Source: Pseudomonas tumuqii (GTDB taxonomy: Bacteria > Pseudomonadota > Gammaproteobacteria > Pseudomonadales > Pseudomonadaceae). From it: 64,000 nt of DNA. Positions within the stretch are counted from its first letter, which is position 1; each line of letters opens with the position of its first letter. Of this stretch, positions 18,429 through 27,947 are shown in pieces. Location: the NCBI RefSeq assembly GCF_013184545.1, contig NZ_JAAOJA010000001.1, positions 62,001-126,000 of the forward strand. The letters run 5' to 3'. The position numbers and the translations under genes were made by a program. Below the pieces are notes generated by a model that was not told the origin of the DNA, made no database searches, and saw nothing but the letters and a program-made list of their open reading frames with translations.

Positions 18429-19633
18429 ACACACTCTGGTTCAACTGTCACGCCGCGACCATGGCCGGCGGGCGCTACTCGATCATCGAGGACGCCGCGC
18501 TGGTCACCGAGGGTGTGCACATCGCCTGGATCGGCCCGCGGGCCGAGCTGCCCGCCGGCGACTATGCCGAGCGGCATGACCTCGAAGGTGCCTGGCTGAC
18601 CCCCGGGCTGATCGACTGCCACACCCATCTGGTGTTCGGCGGCGACCGCAGCGGCGAGTTCGAGCAGCGCCTCGAGGGCGTCAGCTATGCCGAGATCGCG
18701 GCGGCCGGCGGCGGCATCGCCAGCACCGTGCGCGCCACCCGCGAGGCCAGCGAGGGCGAGTTGCTGACTGGCGCGCTGCAGCGTGCGCGGCAGCTGCTGC
18801 GCGAGGGCGTCACTACGCTGGAGGTGAAATCCGGTTACGGTCTGGACCTGGCCAGCGAGCGCAAGATGCTGCGGGTGATCCGCCGTCTCGGCGACATGCT
18901 GCCGCTGACCGTGCGCGCCACCTGCCTGGCCGCCCATGCGGTGCCGGCGGAATATGCGGGCCGCGCCGACGCCTATATCGAGCGGGTCTGCCGCGAGATC
19001 CTGCCGGAGCTGGCGGCCGAAGGGCTGGTGGATGCGGTGGATGCCTTCTGCGAGCACCTGGGTTTCTCCCCGGCCCAGGTCGAGCGGGTGTTCGTCGCCG
19101 CGCAGGCACTGGGTTTGCCGGTCAAGCTGCACGCCGAGCAACTGTCCGCGTTGCACGGTTCCAGTCTGGCGGCGCGCTACCAGGCGCTGTCGGCCGATCA
19201 TCTGGAATATATGACCGAGGAGGACGTCATCGCCATGGCGGCGGCCGGCAGCGTGGCGGTGCTGCTGCCCGGGGCCTTCTACCTGTTGCGCGAAACCCAG
19301 TTGCCGCCGATCGAGCTGCTGCGCCGGCACGGCGTGGCCATGGCGGTGGCCAGCGACCTCAACCCCGGCACCTCGCCGGCGCTGTCGCTGCGCCTGATGC
19401 TCAACATGGCCTGCACCTCGTTCCGCCTGACCCCGGAAGAAGCCCTGGCCGGGGTCACCCTGAACGCCGCCAAGGCCTTGGGCTTGGCCGCCAGTCACGG
19501 TAGCCTTGAAGTGGGCAAGCTCGCCGATTTCGTCGCCTGGCAGATCCGGCGACCGGCGGAACTGGCCTATTGGTTGGGCGGCGATTTGCCCAAGCGGGTG
19601 ATTCGCCATGCACGGGAGGTCGACCATGGATAA
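18425..19633 (+). CDS. hutI: Imidazolonepropionase
   Basis: Opens the ring of 4-imidazolone-5-propionate to give N-formimino-L-glutamate. A 402-residue amidohydrolase. The metal-binding HxH is in [11 protein letters not shown] (His66 and His68), with further ligand segments [25 protein letters not shown] and [11 protein letters not shown]. The start codon overlaps the stop of the HAL paralogue (ATGA), and the end overlaps hutG by 8 bp, so the three are tightly coupled. Confidence 0.97.
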   Translation: MNTLWFNCHAATMAGGRYSIIEDAALVTEGVHIAWIGPRAELPAGDYAERHDLEGAWLTPGLIDCHTHLVFGGDRSGEFEQRLEGVSYAEIAAAGGGIASTVRATREASEGELLTGALQRARQLLREGVTTLEVKSGYGLDLASERKMLRVIRRLGDMLPLTVRATCLAAHAVPAEYAGRADAYIERVCREILPELAAEGLVDAVDAFCEHLGFSPAQVERVFVAAQALGLPVKLHAEQLSALHGSSLAARYQALSADHLEYMTEEDVIAMAAAGSVAVLLPGAFYLLRETQLPPIELLRRHGVAMAVASDLNPGTSPALSLRLMLNMACTSFRLTPEEALAGVTLNAAKALGLAASHGSLEVGKLADFVAWQIRRPAELAYWLGGDLPKRVIRHAREVDHG

Positions 19634-20429
19634 CGTATTGAACTTCAGTCGCGGCAGCGTGCCGCTGCTGATCAGCATGCCGCATCCCGGCATCCTGCTG
19701 ACCCCTGCCGTGGAGGCGGGCCTGGTCGAGGAGGCGAAGCGCCTCAGCGATACCGACTGGCATATCCCGCGGCTCTATGACTTCGCCGATGAGCTGGGCG
19801 CCAGTATCCTGGAGGCGTGCTACTCGCGCTATGTCATCGACCTCAACCGGCCGCAGGATGACGCGCCACTCTATGCCAGCGCCACCACTGGCCTGTTCCC
19901 GGCGACCCTGTTCACCGGCGAGCCGCTGTACCGCGCCGGGCTCGAGCCGTCCAGCGCGGAGCGGGCGCGCTACCTCGCCGAGATCTGGACGCCTTACCAC
20001 CAGACCCTGGCCGCCGAGCTGGCGCGGATCAAGGCCGAGTTCGGCTATGCGCTGCTGTTTGACGCGCACTCGATCCGCTCCTGTGTGCCGCACCTGTTCG
20101 CCGGCCTGCTGCCGGACTTCAACCTGGGCACCAATGCCGGTGCCAGTTGCGACCCACAATTGAGCGAGCGCCTGCTGGCGGTCTGCGCCGCGGCCCGGGA
20201 CTACAGCCATGTGCTCAACGGGCGCTTCAAGGGCGGGCACATCACCCGCCACTACGGCCAGCCGCAGGCGCATGTGCATGCCGTACAGCTGGAGCTGGCG
20301 CAGTGCACCTACATGGAGGAGCAGGTGCCCTTCGACTACCGCGCAGACCTCGCCGAGCCGACCCAGGAGGTGCTTCGCGACCTGCTGCAGGCGATGCTGG
20401 CCTGGGGCCGCGAACGCTACGGGCGCTAG
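19626..20429 (+). CDS. hutG: N-formylglutamate deformylase
   Basis: Last step of the pathway: hydrolyses N-formyl-L-glutamate to formate and glutamate. The 267-residue protein has family blocks [56 protein letters not shown] and [16 protein letters not shown], with likely zinc ligands among these His, Asp and Glu residues. The ATG at 19626 lies inside the end of hutI and gives the normal N-terminus. It closes the hut operon. Confidence 0.95.
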   Translation: MDNVLNFSRGSVPLLISMPHPGILLTPAVEAGLVEEAKRLSDTDWHIPRLYDFADELGASILEACYSRYVIDLNRPQDDAPLYASATTGLFPATLFTGEPLYRAGLEPSSAERARYLAEIWTPYHQTLAAELARIKAEFGYALLFDAHSIRSCVPHLFAGLLPDFNLGTNAGASCDPQLSERLLAVCAAARDYSHVLNGRFKGGHITRHYGQPQAHVHAVQLELAQCTYMEEQVPFDYRADLAEPTQEVLRDLLQAMLAWGRERYGR

Positions 20430-20563
20430 CTGGCTGAGGTGGCGTTGCGTCGAGTGCGATCGGGGAGGAACTTGCTTCACCCATATGGGTGGCTGTGCCG
20501 CTCGAGCGGTCTGGATACTCTTCTGCGCTTGCCCGAAGGCAACCCTAATAAGAAGGAGCATCC

Positions 20564-22486
20564 ATGACCCCTAGCCTGAAAACGCTCACCGCTGCCGTCC
20601 TGCTGGCGAGCCTGCCAGCCGCCGCGCAGGCCATGCCTTACTCGCAACTGATCATCTTCGGCGACTCGCTGAGCGACAGCGGGCAGTTTCCCGACCTCGG
20701 CAGCCCCCTGCTGGGCGGCAACCCCACCGGCGGCTTGCGCTTCACCAACCGCACCGGCCCTACCTATCTCGGCAACAATACCGAGTACTTCGATGCCGTC
20801 GCCACTCAGCGCCTGGCCGCGTTGCTCGGCCTGCAGGCATTGCCCTCGACACCGATCCTGCCGCAATTGCTCACCGGCAACGCCGATGGCACTAACTATG
20901 CGGTGGGTGGCTACCGCACCGATCAGATTCTCGCCTCGATCACCGCGGCCAACGGCTCGGTGGTGAATGCCGGCGGCGGCACCATTCGCACCCGCAACGG
21001 CTATCTGCTGGATGTGCCGCGAGTCGATCCCGATGCCCTGTTCTACATAAACGGCGGCGGCAACGATGTGCTGCAGTTCGTGGTCACCGACCAGGCCAGC
21101 GCCGCCGCGGCGGCGGCCGACCTGGTGGCGGGTGTCGCCGCCCTGCAGCAGGCCGGCGCGCGCACCATCATCGTCTCCGACCTGCCTGACGTCGGCCTGA
21201 CGCCCGCCGGTTTTGCCTTTGGCTTTCGCGATGCCTGGTCGAGCGCTTCGGGCCTGCTCAACGACGAGTTGGGCAGCCAGCTTGCGGCCCTCGGCGGCAA
21301 TGTCATCCGTCTCAACTTCCGCGCCCTGCTCGGCGAGGTGCGGGGCGATCTGGCGACCTACGGTTTCGACCCGCTGGTGAGCCAGACCGATGTCTGTTTC
21401 AGCGGCAACGGTTGCCTGGCCGATCCGACCTGGGGGCTGGGCGGGCTCACGCCGAACCCCGACCGGCTGATGTTCAATGACGGCGTGCATCCCACCGCCG
21501 CGGTGCAGCAGATCAGCGCCGACTACATCTACTCGATTCTCGGCGCGCCCTGGGAAGTGTCCCTGCTGCCGGAAATGGCCATGGCCAGCCTCACGGGTCA
21601 TCAGCAACAGCTGCGCAGCGAGTGGCAGGCCGACCGTGGCGCCTGGCAAGCCATCGGCCAGTGGCGCAGCTTCGTCGGCGCCAGCGGTCAGCGCCAGCAG
21701 TTCGAGCGCGGCGAGGCGGTGGCCAGCGGCGACAGCGATGGCCTCGGCGTGAATCTGGGCAGCAGCTACCGGCTGAGCGAACAGTGGCGCCTGGGCCTGG
21801 CTCTGGGCCTGCAGGAACAGACCCTCGAAGTGGGTGAGGCCGACTCCGAGTACGACCTGCGCAGCTACCTGCTCAGCGCCTTCGCCCAGTACCAGCAGGG
21901 TCGCCTGTGGGCGGACGCCAGTCTGAGCCTCGGCCATCTGGACTACAGCGACCTCAATCGACAGTTCGCCCTGGGCATCGCCCAGCGCAGCGAGCAGGGC
22001 GACAGCGATGGCCAGCTCTGGGCGCTGTCCGGGCGCCTGGGCTATGACCTGGCCAATGCCGACACGGGCTGGCGGGTCAGTCCGTTCATCAGTGCCGACT
22101 ATGCCGAGGTGGATGTGGACGCTTATCGCGAGGACGGTGCCAGTGCCACCGCGCTGAATTTCGCCGACCAACAGCGCGACAGCGCGCGGCTGGGGCTGGG
22201 CCTGCAAGCCAATTACCAGCTAGCGCCGGCGACCCAGGTGTTTGCCGAAATCGCCCGCGAGCTGGAGTTCGAGGACGATCGCCGCGATCTGCGCATGGGC
22301 CTCAATTCGGTAGCCGGCAACAGCTTCGAGCTGCAGGGGCATACGCCGGCCAGCGGCCAGACCCTGGTCGGGCTGGGTGTCAGCCATGCCTTGGCCGAGG
22401 AGCTGCAGCTGCGCGCGGCCTATCAGTTCCGCGGCACCGACGACCGTCAACATGGCGTGAACCTGTCCCTCAACTGGGATTGGTAA
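20564..22486 (+). CDS. estA: GDSL-type esterase autotransporter
   Basis: A 640-residue type Va autotransporter. Residues 1-23 are a signal peptide ending in AQA. The GDSL hydrolase passenger starts with IIFGDSLSDSG (catalytic Ser35), has the block III Asn in YINGGGNDV, and ends with the Asp-His pair in DGVHPTAAV. After a linker, about residues 370-640 form a beta-barrel translocator of alternating hydrophobic strands ending in aromatic NWDW. EstA-type proteins stay bound in the outer membrane and affect rhamnolipid production and motility in P. aeruginosa. An AAGAAGGAG site precedes the ATG. It follows hutG by 134 bp, a placement not seen in PAO1 as I remember it. Confidence 0.9.
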   Translation: MTPSLKTLTAAVLLASLPAAAQAMPYSQLIIFGDSLSDSGQFPDLGSPLLGGNPTGGLRFTNRTGPTYLGNNTEYFDAVATQRLAALLGLQALPSTPILPQLLTGNADGTNYAVGGYRTDQILASITAANGSVVNAGGGTIRTRNGYLLDVPRVDPDALFYINGGGNDVLQFVVTDQASAAAAAADLVAGVAALQQAGARTIIVSDLPDVGLTPAGFAFGFRDAWSSASGLLNDELGSQLAALGGNVIRLNFRALLGEVRGDLATYGFDPLVSQTDVCFSGNGCLADPTWGLGGLTPNPDRLMFNDGVHPTAAVQQISADYIYSILGAPWEVSLLPEMAMASLTGHQQQLRSEWQADRGAWQAIGQWRSFVGASGQRQQFERGEAVASGDSDGLGVNLGSSYRLSEQWRLGLALGLQEQTLEVGEADSEYDLRSYLLSAFAQYQQGRLWADASLSLGHLDYSDLNRQFALGIAQRSEQGDSDGQLWALSGRLGYDLANADTGWRVSPFISADYAEVDVDAYREDGASATALNFADQQRDSARLGLGLQANYQLAPATQVFAEIARELEFEDDRRDLRMGLNSVAGNSFELQGHTPASGQTLVGLGVSHALAEELQLRAAYQFRGTDDRQHGVNLSLNWDW

Positions 22487-22573
22487 GCGCCAGACCCGGT
22501 TGGCCTGAGCTCGCGCCCTGCGGCCTTATGCCAGCCGGATCACGCTCACCCGCGCAGCTGTGCGCGGCTGGCG

Positions 22574-23008
22574 TCACTCCCAGCGCAACCGCGCCAGCTG
22601 CCACTCATCGCCTTCGCGCCACCACTCCAGCTTGACCGCATAGTGCCGCGCACTGTCGGGGATCAGGCCTTCGGCCCCGGTCAGGGCGACCTGCGCCTGG
22701 CTGTGGCCTTTCTCGCGGTAAATCGGATCTAGGCGGCTATTCTTGCTGAGGGCGATCACCCTGACGTGCTGGTGGCGCAGAAACAGCAGGGCCATGGTGC
22801 GCCTGGCCCAGTCGCGGTCGAACTCCTGCTGGGCGGCGAACTGCGGGTGCAGCTGCTCGAGGACCGCGCCGGTGTCTTTCGCTTCCAGGTTGTCCTGCAG
22901 TCGCTGCAGCGCCGCTTCCAGGCTCGCCTGCGGGTCATCCTTGGCGCCGCAACCGGTCAGCAGGATGAAAGGCATCACTAAAAGTAAGGCAAATCGCCGA
23001 GCCGACAT
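22574..23008 (-). CDS. Putative lipoprotein of unknown function
   Basis: A 144-residue precursor starting with a signal peptide that ends in the lipobox LTGC (Cys about residue 20). The mature part begins with a helical stretch (PQASLEAALQRLQDNLEAKD) and has a cystatin/NTF2-like alternation of helix and strands ending VKLEWWREGDEWQLARLRWE. That resembles small periplasmic DUF4878-like proteins, but this is only a fold impression. It converges on estA and lies next to a MITE-like element. Function unknown. Confidence 0.7.
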   Translation of the reverse strand: MSARRFALLLVMPFILLTGCGAKDDPQASLEAALQRLQDNLEAKDTGAVLEQLHPQFAAQQEFDRDWARRTMALLFLRHQHVRVIALSKNSRLDPIYREKGHSQAQVALTGAEGLIPDSARHYAVKLEWWREGDEWQLARLRWE

Positions 23009-23072
23009 GCTGAAATCCTTTTACATGGTTATGATGCGAGGCGGAGCGGGAAACGGTAGTGACAGCAAACTT

Positions 23073-23236
23073 AGCAGCCTGTCGGACTTTGGCGTCCGTA
23101 GCGAGAAAGTCTGGGATTGAGCGGATTTTTCCAGTCAAACGAGGCGAATAGTCGCTCTATTTAACGAGTTTGACTGGGAAAAGCAGCCAATATCCAGGCT
23201 TTCGCAGCAGGACAGTCCCAAGTCCGACAGGCTGCT
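23073..23236. mobile_element. MITE-like palindromic element with 17-bp perfect terminal inverted repeats
   Basis: The ends AGCAGCCTGTCGGACTT (23073-23089) and AAGTCCGACAGGCTGCT (23220-23236) are exact reverse complements. The interior is also an imperfect palindrome: TTTTTCCAGTCAAAC near 23132 faces GTTTGACTGGGAAAA near 23168, so about 70 bases on each side can pair. No protein is encoded and no clear target duplication was found. It lies between a lipoprotein gene and pip, 59 bp before the pip start. Confidence 0.7.
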
Positions 23237-23295
23237 ACAGGGCCGTTTGCACACGAGTTGGCGCCGTACCCTACGTATAAATCCAGGAGTGCACC

Positions 23296-24267
23296 ATGCA
23301 GACTTTGTATCCGGAGATCAAACCCTACGCCCGCCACGAGCTGGCGGTAGAGGCGCCGCACGTACTCTATGTGGACGAGAGCGGTACCCCGGATGGTCTG
23401 CCTGTGGTGTTCATCCATGGTGGCCCGGGGGCGGGTTGCGACGCCCTGAGCCGGCGCTTCTTCGACCCCAATCTGTACCGTATCGTCACCTTCGACCAGC
23501 GCGGCTGCGGGCGCTCGACGCCCCATGCGAGCCTGGAAAACAACACCACCTGGGACCTGGTCGCCGACCTGGAGCGCATCCGCGAGCATCTGGGCATCGA
23601 CAAGTGGGTGCTGTTCGGCGGCTCCTGGGGCTCGACCCTGGCGCTGGCCTATGCCCAGCGCCACCCCGAGCGGGTGCACGCGCTGATCCTGCGCGGCATC
23701 TTCCTGTGCCGGCCGCAGGAGTTCCAGTGGTTCTACCAGGAAGGCGCCAGCCGCCTGTTCCCCGACTACTGGCAGGACTACCTGGCGCCGATTCCGCTGG
23801 AGGAGCGCGGCGAACTGATGCAGGCGTTCTACAAGCGCCTGACCGGCCCCGACCAGATCGCCCAGATGCATGCGGCCAAGGCCTGGTCGGCCTGGGAAGG
23901 GCGCACCGCCACGCTGCGCCCGAACCCGCAGGTGGTCGAGCGTTTCAATGATGCGCACCGGGCGCTGTCGATTGCCCGGATCGAGTGCCACTACTTCGTC
24001 AACAACGCCTTCCTCGAAGCCGACCAGTTGCTCCGCGACATGGCGAAGATCGCCCACCTGCCCGGGGTGATCGTGCACGGTCGCTATGACGTGATCTGCC
24101 CCCTGGACAACGCCTGGGAACTGCACCAGGCCTGGCCCAACAGCGAACTGCAGATCATCCGCGACGCCGGTCACGCCGCCTCCGAAGTCGGCATCACCGA
24201 CGCCCTGGTGCGTGCGGCCAACCAGATCGCCCGGCGCCTGCTCGACCTGTCGCCCGACGAAGCATGA
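23296..24267 (+). CDS. pip: Proline iminopeptidase
   Basis: Releases N-terminal proline from peptides in the cytoplasm. A 323-residue alpha/beta hydrolase. The oxyanion-region motif is HGGPGAG, the nucleophile is Ser110 in [29 protein letters not shown] is the family signature, and the acid and base lie in GRYDVICP and DAGHAASE. Length and motifs match the prolyl aminopeptidase family S33. The ATG follows AGGAG. The dtd start overlaps its stop by 4 bp, so the two form an operon. Confidence 0.95.
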   Translation: MQTLYPEIKPYARHELAVEAPHVLYVDESGTPDGLPVVFIHGGPGAGCDALSRRFFDPNLYRIVTFDQRGCGRSTPHASLENNTTWDLVADLERIREHLGIDKWVLFGGSWGSTLALAYAQRHPERVHALILRGIFLCRPQEFQWFYQEGASRLFPDYWQDYLAPIPLEERGELMQAFYKRLTGPDQIAQMHAAKAWSAWEGRTATLRPNPQVVERFNDAHRALSIARIECHYFVNNAFLEADQLLRDMAKIAHLPGVIVHGRYDVICPLDNAWELHQAWPNSELQIIRDAGHAASEVGITDALVRAANQIARRLLDLSPDEA

Positions 24268-24701
24268 AGGCGCTGATCCAGCGGGTCAGTGGCGCGCGGG
24301 TGGAGGTTGCCGGCGAGGTCGTCGGCGCCATCGATCGGGGCTTGCTGGCGCTGGTCGCGGTCGAGCCGCAGGACGATCCGGCCAGCGTCGCCAAACTGCT
24401 GCACAAGCTGCTCAACTACCGGGTGTTCAGCGACGCCGACGGCAAGATGAACCTGTCGCTCGGCGACATCGGCGGCGGCCTGCTGCTGGTCTCGCAGTTC
24501 ACCCTGGCGGCCGACACCCGCAACGGTCTGCGCCCGAGTTTTTCCACGGCGGCGCCGCCGGCCCTGGGCGCTGCGTTGTTCGACCTGCTGGTCGAGCTGG
24601 CGCGAAGCAAGCATGCACCGGTCGCCAGCGGTCGCTTCGGTGCCGATATGCAGGTGCATCTGGTCAACGACGGCCCGGTGACCTTTCTGCTCGAAGTCTG
24701 A
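24264..24701 (+). CDS. dtd: D-aminoacyl-tRNA deacylase
   Basis: Hydrolyses D-aminoacyl-tRNA (and glycyl-tRNA-Ala) to protect translation. The 145-residue length is typical. Family motifs are visible: [15 protein letters not shown] at the start, the catalytic-site [17 protein letters not shown], and the Gly-cisPro motif in [11 protein letters not shown] at the end. It overlaps pip (ATGA); this pairing is also, as I recall, found in P. aeruginosa. Confidence 0.95.
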   Translation: MKALIQRVSGARVEVAGEVVGAIDRGLLALVAVEPQDDPASVAKLLHKLLNYRVFSDADGKMNLSLGDIGGGLLLVSQFTLAADTRNGLRPSFSTAAPPALGAALFDLLVELARSKHAPVASGRFGADMQVHLVNDGPVTFLLEV

Positions 24702-24834
24702 AACGCTGGGCGTGTCGGGATCGACCACGCGACGAGCTGACAGCTGTGAGTCAGTCGCGTTTTGCTAGAATCCCGGGCACTGCCCACCAGCCGGCACGCC
24801 AGGTAACCTGGCCGCGTCGTCATCAACGGTCCCT

Positions 24835-26184
24835 ATGCAACTCAAACAGAAGATCGTCGCGCTCGCCATTCTGCCGCTGCTGCTGGCCATTGCCGTGATC
24901 GGCGCACTGGTGCTGTCGTATGCCAAACACCTGGGCGAGCAGCAGGAATTGCTGATCGAAACCAGCATCATCGCCAGCAAGAAGACCGAACTGCAAAACT
25001 ACATCGAACTGGGCTTGAGCGCTGTCGCCCCGCTGTATGCCAGCGGCCGCGACGATGCCGTCACCCAGCAGCAGGTGCTGAACATACTGCTCGGCCTCGA
25101 CTATGGCAGCGATGGTTATTTCTTCGTCTACGACGGCAAGGGACGCAACCTGATGCACCCGCGCCAGCCAGAATTGACCGGCCGCGACCTGGTGAGCATG
25201 AGCAACCCGCATTGGGTGCAGGCGATCCAGGCGCTGTTGCACAGCGCGCGCAACGGCGATGGCTTTCAACTCTACCAATGGGAGAAACCCTCCTCCGGCC
25301 AGTTGACCGAAAAGCTCGCCTACGTGGTGATGCTCGAGCGTTGGGACTGGATGATCGGCACCGGCCTGTATCTCGATGATGTCGAACTGGCCACCCAGCA
25401 GGCGCGGGCCAAGGTGGCGGAGAATATCCGCAGCACCATGTGGGCGCTGGCCGGTGTGGCGCTGGTGGCGGTGCTGCTGGTGTCGGTCGGTGGGCTGACG
25501 CTCAACTTCAGCGAGCAGCGTCTGGCCGACCGCAAGCTGCAACTGTTGGCGCAACGCATCGTCAGCTCCCAGGAGGAAGAGCGTTCGCGGGTTTCGCGCG
25601 AGCTGCACGACGGCATCAGCCAGTTGCTGGTGTCGGTCAAGTTCCGCCTCGAACTGGCCTGTCACGAGCTGGAAAGCGGGCGCAGCCAGGCACTGGAGAC
25701 GCTGCGCGGCGGGCTGGCGCGCCTCGGCGGGGCGATCGCCGAGGTGCGGCGCATCTCCCATGATCTGCGGCCCTCGCTGCTGGACAGCTTCGGCCTGCCG
25801 GCGGCCATCGGCCAGCTGGCAGTCGAGTTCGAGCAACGCAGCGGGCTGCTGGTCGAGTACCAGCAGAGCCTGGACATGCTGCGACTGCCCGATGGCGAGT
25901 CGGTGGCGTTGTTTCGCATCGTGCAGGAGGCGCTGGCCAATATCGCGCGTCACTCCCAGGCCCGCCGGGTCAGCATCGCGCTGGAACAGGATGGCTCGAC
26001 GGTGCAGCTGAGGGTGCGCGATGATGGCATCGGCTTTGACATTGCACGGATCGAACAGGCGCGCAGTAGCGGCATCGGCCTGCGCAACATGCGTGAGCGG
26101 GTCGAGCACCTTGGCGGCCGTTTTACCTTATCTTCAACGCCAGGCCGCACCGAGCTTATGGTGAGTCTGCCGCTACCGGGTTGA
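24835..26184 (+). CDS. Membrane sensor histidine kinase (sCache sensor, HisKA_3 type)
   Basis: A 449-residue kinase. Helix 1 is at about residues 9-29 and helix 2 at about 202-224. The periplasmic part between them looks like a single Cache domain (NILLGLDYGSDGYFFVYDGKGRNLMHPRQPELTG), usually a binder of small organic acids or amino acids. The cytoplasmic part has a HisKA_3 phospho-acceptor in SRELHDGISQLL and an HATPase with N-box EALANIARHSQA and G-boxes DDGIGFD and GIGLRNMRERV. The partner regulator gene starts 3 bp later. The ligand and target genes are unknown. Confidence 0.88.
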   Translation: MQLKQKIVALAILPLLLAIAVIGALVLSYAKHLGEQQELLIETSIIASKKTELQNYIELGLSAVAPLYASGRDDAVTQQQVLNILLGLDYGSDGYFFVYDGKGRNLMHPRQPELTGRDLVSMSNPHWVQAIQALLHSARNGDGFQLYQWEKPSSGQLTEKLAYVVMLERWDWMIGTGLYLDDVELATQQARAKVAENIRSTMWALAGVALVAVLLVSVGGLTLNFSEQRLADRKLQLLAQRIVSSQEEERSRVSRELHDGISQLLVSVKFRLELACHELESGRSQALETLRGGLARLGGAIAEVRRISHDLRPSLLDSFGLPAAIGQLAVEFEQRSGLLVEYQQSLDMLRLPDGESVALFRIVQEALANIARHSQARRVSIALEQDGSTVQLRVRDDGIGFDIARIEQARSSGIGLRNMRERVEHLGGRFTLSSTPGRTELMVSLPLPG

Positions 26185-26187
26185 GCC

Positions 26188-26832
26188 ATGTCCGACATAT
26201 CCGAAGATCGCCAGCCTATCCGTGTGGCCCTGGTCGATGACCACGAACTGGTGCGCGACGGCCTGCGTGCGCTATTGACGGCCATGCCGCAGCTGGAGGT
26301 GGTGGGCGAGGCCAGCAGCGGCGCCGAGGCGCTGATCCTGGTCAGCCAGGTTCGCCCCGACCTGCTGCTGGTCGACATCGGCATGAAGGACATGACCGGC
26401 CTGCAGTTGACCGAGATCCTCTGTCGCCAGTATCCGGGCATGCAGATCCTGATCCTGAGCATGTACGACCACGCCGAATACGTGACCAGCTCGATCCGTG
26501 CCGGCGCCCGCGGCTATGTGCTGAAGGATGCCGCCTCACGGGAAATAGTCGCCGCCATCGATGCGATTGCCGCTGGCGGTACCTACTACAGTGCCGACCT
26601 GCTGGAAAAAACCGTCAGCCCGCCGGCCGCTGACGACGAGCTGACCCCGCGTGAGCGCGAGGTGTTGCAGATGCTCGTGCAGGGCCTGAGCAACAAGGCC
26701 ATCGCGCGCACGCTCGATATCAGCGTGCGCACCGTCGAAACCCATAGGCTCAGCATTCGCCGCAAGCTGGGCGTCGATACCCCGGCCGGACTGGTGAAAT
26801 ATGCACTGGAACGCGGCTGGTTGAGCATCTGA
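26188..26832 (+). CDS. NarL/LuxR-family response regulator
   Basis: A 214-residue response regulator. The receiver domain spans residues 10-125, with acidic residues in VDDHE, the phospho-acceptor Asp in LLVDIGMKDMTG, and the conserved Lys in GYVLKDA. A LuxR-type helix-turn-helix lies at about residues 150-205 (LTPREREVLQMLVQGLSNKAIARTLDISVRTVETHRLSIRRKLG). It is directly downstream of the histidine kinase and almost surely its partner. No regulated gene is evident nearby. Confidence 0.9.
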   Translation: MSDISEDRQPIRVALVDDHELVRDGLRALLTAMPQLEVVGEASSGAEALILVSQVRPDLLLVDIGMKDMTGLQLTEILCRQYPGMQILILSMYDHAEYVTSSIRAGARGYVLKDAASREIVAAIDAIAAGGTYYSADLLEKTVSPPAADDELTPREREVLQMLVQGLSNKAIARTLDISVRTVETHRLSIRRKLGVDTPAGLVKYALERGWLSI

Positions 26833-26859
26833 GGCGGGACTCTGCCCACGTTCGCAAGG

Positions 26860-27276
26860 CTAGCCCGCGGCCTCGAGGCCATTGCTGTCTAGCCACTCGA
26901 GAGCCCGTTCGCGTGCCTGTCTGGCCTGAAAGGCCTGCCAGCTGTCCTGTAGCTGCGGCAGTTTTTCCAGCTCGTAGTCGAACGTGCGCAAGGGTCTGCG
27001 CCCGCTCAGGGCATGGCGCAGCAGGGTATGCGCGTGCGGGTCGTGCAGGCCGAACAGAAAGGCTGCGCGCATGGCCAGCAGCTCGTCCAGGGGCAGGGGT
27101 TCTATGGCCAGGTAGCGATCAGGCTGGACGTCGTATTTCTCCTCGGCGCCCGGCGCGGGCGCGCCGGGAGCGACGCGCAGCACGCTGCCGGTTTCCAGGT
27201 CCAGGTAGTGCGCGCCAGCGTCCTGGCTGAGCAAAGCCTGTTCGAGGCGCGGCAGATCGAGGGTCAGGGGGCGCAT
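26860..27276 (-). CDS. UPF0158 family protein
   Basis: A 138-residue soluble protein. The ATG at 27276 gives the family-like start MRPLTLDLPRLEQALLSQ; the frame is open further upstream without a supported start. LDLETGSVLRV and a C-terminal part (RTFDYELEKLPQLQDSWQAFQARQARERALEWL) match my memory of UPF0158, whose function is unknown. It converges on the response regulator gene, the two stops lying 27 bp apart. Confidence 0.65.
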   Translation of the reverse strand: MRPLTLDLPRLEQALLSQDAGAHYLDLETGSVLRVAPGAPAPGAEEKYDVQPDRYLAIEPLPLDELLAMRAAFLFGLHDPHAHTLLRHALSGRRPLRTFDYELEKLPQLQDSWQAFQARQARERALEWLDSNGLEAAG

Positions 27277-27351
27277 GGCAGTCGGCTCCAGGGGCGTGCA
27301 CTGTACTGACCATAGCGCCACGCCCGGGAGCCGGCCAGTCCATCCGCTGGC

Positions 27352-27849
27352 TCAGCCGGCCGTGGAATGGCCTTCCCCGGCCTCCGCTGCCATGTGCCGG
27401 CGCCCGATCAGTTCGCCGGCATACAGTGCCCAGAGAATGATCAGCGGCTGCATCGGCAGGCGCAGCCAGTAGTACCAGGTCGCCGCCGGCAGGCCCTCGA
27501 CGTCCAGGCCCTCGAGGGCGTTCTTGATATTGGCCGGGAACACGCAGACGAAATACAGCGCCAGGGCCTGCGCCGCCCAACGCCGCCAGCGCGGCAGCAG
27601 CAGGCCGATGGCGCCGGCCAGCTCGCACAGCCCGGTGAACAGCACCAGTTCCAGGTGATAGGGCAGCGAGTCCGGCATCATCGCCAGGTAGCGTTGCGGA
27701 GTGAGCAGGTGGTCGCTGCCGACCAGCAGCAGGGCGACGGCCATGGCCAGGCGCATCCGCGCCGGCCAGTCGGCCAGGCCCGGCATGCCGCCGCGGTCGG
27801 CCAGCAGCGCGAGCAGGGTGAACAGGATCAGCAGGGCGATGAACAGCAT
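27352..27849 (-). CDS. DoxX-like membrane protein
   Basis: A 165-residue inner-membrane protein with four hydrophobic helices and the pattern seen in DoxX/DoxD-like proteins (LLVGSDHLLTP, LVLFTGLCELAGAIGLLLPRWRRWAAQALALYFVCVFPANI). The ATG at 27849 is preceded by GGGAGGTC, a good ribosome site; the upstream in-frame extension runs across the operators shared with the tetR gene. It is divergent from a TetR regulator that probably controls it. Confidence 0.8.
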   Translation of the reverse strand: MLFIALLILFTLLALLADRGGMPGLADWPARMRLAMAVALLLVGSDHLLTPQRYLAMMPDSLPYHLELVLFTGLCELAGAIGLLLPRWRRWAAQALALYFVCVFPANIKNALEGLDVEGLPAATWYYWLRLPMQPLIILWALYAGELIGRRHMAAEAGEGHSTAG

Positions 27850-27901
27850 GGGAGACCTCCCGTAGTGAGTCGACTGGCGCGGGGTGCGGGTCGTCGGCAT
27901 A

Positions 27902-27947
27902 ATGTTGACGTTGCCAACATAAGAGGAGATGTTGTCGGTGTCAACAT
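27902..27947. promoter_or_regulatory. Two 19-bp palindromic operators for the TetR regulator
   Basis: ATGTTG-N7-CAACAT occurs twice, at 27902-27920 and 27929-27947, with centres 27 bp apart. The two share the same 6-bp half-sites. They lie between the divergent DoxX and tetR genes; the second overlaps the first codons of tetR. This is the arrangement of an autoregulated TetR repressor. Confidence 0.75.

Noticed and set aside
16053..18434. Open frame of 793 codons on the minus strand
   Set aside because: Antisense to hutV and the HAL paralogue; rich in His, Gln, Arg and Gly with no domain pattern.
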